Source: JBBECE01 sp964574935 (lineage in GTDB: Bacteria; Pseudomonadota; Alphaproteobacteria; Rhizobiales; Devosiaceae). From it: DNA of 64,000 bases. The DNA is taken from NCBI GenBank assembly GCA_964574935.1, contig CAZNOZ010000001.1, positions 51,294 to 115,293 on the forward strand. The letters run 5' to 3'. Of this stretch, positions 61,553 through 64,000 are shown one piece after another. The notes under the pieces were generated by a model. It was not told the origin of the DNA. It was given only the letters and a program-made list of their open reading frames with translations, and did not search any database. A program made the translations under genes and the position numbers. Positions within the stretch are counted from its first letter, which is position 1, and each line of letters begins with the position of its first letter.

Positions 61553-62446
61553 ATGACCCAACCCCTTCAATCGATGACGGGCTTCGCCAGAAGCGCCGGC
61601 ACCGCCGAAGGGTGCAGCTTTTCGTGCGAGATTCGCTCCGTGAATTCGCGCGGTCTCGATATCCGCATGCGTCTCGCGTCGGGGCTCGATGCGGTCGAAG
61701 CGGACATTCGCCGCTTGATCGGCGACCGCCTGAACCGCGGCGCGATCAGCCTTTCGCTCGGCCTGCAACGTGACCAGGCCGAATCCGAAGTCGTCGTCAA
61801 CCAGCAGGCGCTCGGCGCCGTGCTGGATGCCCTCGACGCCCTTGCCGGGCGCATTGAGGCCGACCGACCCCGGCTCGACGGCATTCTCGGCATCAAGGGC
61901 GTCCTCGATATCCATGAGGTGCCCCTCGGCGCCGACGCCGAAAAGAAGCTGCACAAGGCGATCCTGGAGTGCGTCGACATCGCGCTCGACGATCTCATCG
62001 ACTCCCGCCGCGCCGAGGGCGAGCGGTTGCTGGCGGTCGTCATCGAGCGCATCGAGGAGATCGAGGCGCTCACCGAGGCCGCCGAAGCCAGCCCGGCCCG
62101 CGAACGGGAGGCGATCCTGTCCCGCCTCAAGGGCCAGCTTGACAATCTCACGGCCGCCGGAAGCAATCTCGACGAAGCCCGTTTGCACCAGGAGGCCCTG
62201 TTGCTCGCCACCAAGGCCGACATCCGCGAGGAGTTGGACCGCCTGGTCGCGCATATCGACGGCGCCCGCACGCTGCTGGCCCGCGGCGGCCCGGTCGGGC
62301 GCAAGCTCGATTTTCTCGCTCAGGAATTCAACCGCGAGGCCAATACGCTGTGCTCGAAGTCCAACGATGTGTCGCTGACGGCCATCGGCCTGGACCTCAA
62401 GGCGGCCATCGATCAGCTGCGCGAGCAGATTCAGAACATCGAATAG
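61553..62446 (+). CDS. yicC: YicC-family endoribonuclease
   Basis: A 297-residue protein. The family start SMTGFARS and EIRSVNSRGLDIRMRL are present, as is the C-terminal GRKLDFLAQEFNREANTLCS. YicC proteins cut RNA and affect stress survival. Of two ATGs (61544 and 61553), the second has AGGGA at the right distance. It is 66 bases after mltG and 76 before gmk. Confidence 0.92.
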   Translation: MTQPLQSMTGFARSAGTAEGCSFSCEIRSVNSRGLDIRMRLASGLDAVEADIRRLIGDRLNRGAISLSLGLQRDQAESEVVVNQQALGAVLDALDALAGRIEADRPRLDGILGIKGVLDIHEVPLGADAEKKLHKAILECVDIALDDLIDSRRAEGERLLAVVIERIEEIEALTEAAEASPAREREAILSRLKGQLDNLTAAGSNLDEARLHQEALLLATKADIREELDRLVAHIDGARTLLARGGPVGRKLDFLAQEFNREANTLCSKSNDVSLTAIGLDLKAAIDQLREQIQNIE

Positions 62447-62522
62447 CCGCCCCGCCGGCACGCGATCCGTTAACCGGCCGGCACTATCCTTGCGTTCGAA
62501 GTGCATGGGGGAGATCACGGCC

Positions 62523-63164
62523 ATGGATTTCCAGCGCCGCGGCGTGATGCTGGTGATTGCCTCGCCTTCGGGCGCCGGCAAGACATCGATCACCCGCGCC
62601 CTGATGGACAAGGACGGCAACCTGGCGCTTTCCGTGTCGGTGACAACCCGCCCGCCCCGCAGCGGCGAAATCGACGGGGTCGACTATCGCTTCATTTCGA
62701 TCGCCGAGTATGAAGCCCTGCGTTCGGCCGGCGAGCTCCTGGAATCCGCCGAAGTGCACGGCAACTTCTACGGCACGCCGCGCACCGAAGTGGAGGAGCG
62801 GATCGCCGCGGGCGCCGACGTCGTCTTCGATATTGACTGGCAAGGCACCCAGCAGCTCACCGAAACCTGCCGCAGCGACATGGTGACGGTCTTCGTCCTG
62901 CCGCCCTCGATTGCCGAGCTCAAATCGCGCCTCGAAACCCGCGCCCAGAATTCTCCAGAGGAGATCGCGCGGCGGCTCGCCAATGCCCGCAAGGAAATGG
63001 ACCACTGGCTCGAGTACGACTACGTGATCGTCAATCGCGATCTCGGCGAGGCGGTCGACCGGGTCGAAGCGGTCCTCAAAGCGGCCCGCAACGCCCGCCG
63101 GCGCCAGACGGATTTGGAGAGCTTCGTCAAGGATTTGCAGTCACAGATTGACTCGGTCCAATAG
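62523..63164 (+). CDS. gmk: Guanylate kinase
   Basis: A 213-residue enzyme that phosphorylates GMP to GDP. The P-loop is IASPSGAGKTSI, and SVSVTTRPPRSGEIDGVDY and VVFDIDWQGTQQL bind GMP and shape the core. GGGGGAG lies upstream of the ATG at 62523, preferred over an ATG-like start 11 codons earlier. Its last 24 bases overlap the end of the convergent rsmA gene. Confidence 0.95.
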   Translation: MDFQRRGVMLVIASPSGAGKTSITRALMDKDGNLALSVSVTTRPPRSGEIDGVDYRFISIAEYEALRSAGELLESAEVHGNFYGTPRTEVEERIAAGADVVFDIDWQGTQQLTETCRSDMVTVFVLPPSIAELKSRLETRAQNSPEEIARRLANARKEMDHWLEYDYVIVNRDLGEAVDRVEAVLKAARNARRRQTDLESFVKDLQSQIDSVQ

Positions 63165-63983
63165 CCGCGCCATCGCCACGAACCCCTCGACCGTGACGTC
63201 CTCGGCGCGCTCGGTCCCCGTGAGCCCCGCCGCTTCCAGCAGCGCCGGCACATTCCCGAGCGGCCTGAGGGACTGCCGCAGCATCTTGCGGCGCTGCCCG
63301 AATGCCGCCCGCGTCACGGCCTCCAGGGAAGCTGGCGGCACCTGTGCCGCATCCTTGCGTGGCGTCATGTGCACCACCGCCGAATGCACCTTCGGTGGCG
63401 GCGTGAAGGCCTGCGGCGGCACCTCGAACGCGATCCGGGCCTCGGTCCGCCAGCCGGCCAGGACGCTGAGCCGCCCGTAGACCTTGGAACCCGGCCCGGC
63501 GACGATCCGCTCCGCCACTTCGCGCTGGAACATCAGGGTCAGGCTGTCCCACAAGGGTGGCCATGCCTCGGCGCCCAGCCACCCGGTCAGCAGAGGCGTC
63601 GCGACGTTGTAGGGCAGGTTGGCGACGATCTTCCACCGCCGGCCGGCGAGCGCCGCATAGTCGATCTCGAGTGCATCGCCTTCGACGATTTCCAGCCGCC
63701 CCGCGTGGTGCGCCGCGATCTCCGCGAGCGCCGGGATGGCCCGTGCGTCGCGTTCTATGGCGATCACCTTCGCGGCGCCCGCCGCCAGCAGCGCCCGCGT
63801 CAGCCCCCCGGGCCCGGGCCCGACCTCGATGACGGTCGCGTCCTCGAGCGGCCCGGCGGTGCGCGCGATGCGGGCGCACAGATTGAGGTCGAGCAGGAAA
63901 TTCTGACCGAGCGCCTTTCTGGCTCTCAGCCCGTGCGCCGCGATCACCTCGCGGAGCGGCGGCAAGTCGTCGATCCCGGTCAC
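63141..63983 (-). CDS. rsmA: 16S rRNA adenine dimethyltransferase RsmA (KsgA)
   Basis: A 280-residue enzyme that dimethylates A1518 and A1519 of 16S rRNA in 30S maturation. KALGQNFLLDLNLCARIA starts the fold, the SAM motif is VIEVGPGPGGLTRALL, and the adenine-binding motif is NLPYNVATPLL. The start is a GTG at 63983 preceded by AGGA. A TAG just upstream may end the next gene, which lies outside the window. Confidence 0.95.
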   Translation of the reverse strand: MTGIDDLPPLREVIAAHGLRARKALGQNFLLDLNLCARIARTAGPLEDATVIEVGPGPGGLTRALLAAGAAKVIAIERDARAIPALAEIAAHHAGRLEIVEGDALEIDYAALAGRRWKIVANLPYNVATPLLTGWLGAEAWPPLWDSLTLMFQREVAERIVAGPGSKVYGRLSVLAGWRTEARIAFEVPPQAFTPPPKVHSAVVHMTPRKDAAQVPPASLEAVTRAAFGQRRKMLRQSLRPLGNVPALLEAAGLTGTERAEDVTVEGFVAMARLLDRVNL

Positions 63984-64000
63984 CGGCGTCCTAGGGCCTG

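Overview
The window is 64 kb of GC-rich, densely packed chromosome from an alphaproteobacterium, most likely of the Hyphomicrobiales (rhizobial) group. That placement is an inference from gene order: purF-cvpA-radA-alr-dnaB-rplI-rpsR-rpsF facing fabD-fabG-acpP-fabF-mltG-yicC-gmk and convergent rsmA is a layout I recognise from that order. GTG and TTG starts, stop/start overlaps and short intergenic gaps are common. A run of exactly 100 N at 25068-25167 is an assembly join, so the two sides may not be truly adjacent.

Layout. 1-8.4 kb: an ArsR-type repressor overlapping an Atm1-type ABC exporter, an unknown conserved-looking protein, and a padR-MFP-RND efflux operon with a strong operator-like dyad. 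8.4-14.2 kb: cysQ, nadC, a secreted P460-like haem protein, selO, an XRE-cupin regulator, a secreted fasciclin-domain protein, a DUF378 protein and tRNA-Gln(CUG). 14.3-16 kb: amtB followed by a PII gene, behind a leader with two mutually exclusive hairpins. 16-25 kb is the most accessory-looking part: a fused TctA-TctB permease followed upstream by four tandem, diverged TctC-like periplasmic binding proteins and the frameshifted tail of a fifth. All five end in the same two-cysteine signature. A methyltransferase-like gene and an ATP-grasp-like gene then run back to back up to the gap; beyond the gap lies the 5' end of an outer-membrane-barrel-like gene.

25.5-45.6 kb: ppx/gppA-rlmE, an MFS exporter, guaB, a MAPEG protein, an RsmB-like methyltransferase with tspO, a GT4 glycosyltransferase coupled to a DUF374 acyltransferase, a giant DUF2339 membrane protein, an acyltransferase-3, guaA, a sulfotransferase, a small-molecule methyltransferase, a YbdK-type ligase coupled to an N-formylglutamate amidohydrolase, and nnrU. 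45.7-64 kb: a membrane TPR protein with der, then the core block: purF to rpsF on the minus strand, and the fatty-acid synthesis genes with mltG, yicC and gmk on the plus strand.

How the genes work together: the core block supplies purine synthesis (purF, guaB, guaA, gmk), replication and repair (dnaB, radA), ribosome assembly and modification (rplI, rpsR, rpsF, rlmE, rsmA, der) and envelope or lipid synthesis (fab genes, alr, mltG). The accessory parts add nitrogen uptake (amtB/PII), metal or drug export, and a tripartite carboxylate-type uptake system with many binding proteins for one permease. I found no CRISPR array, rRNA, prophage or intact insertion sequence.
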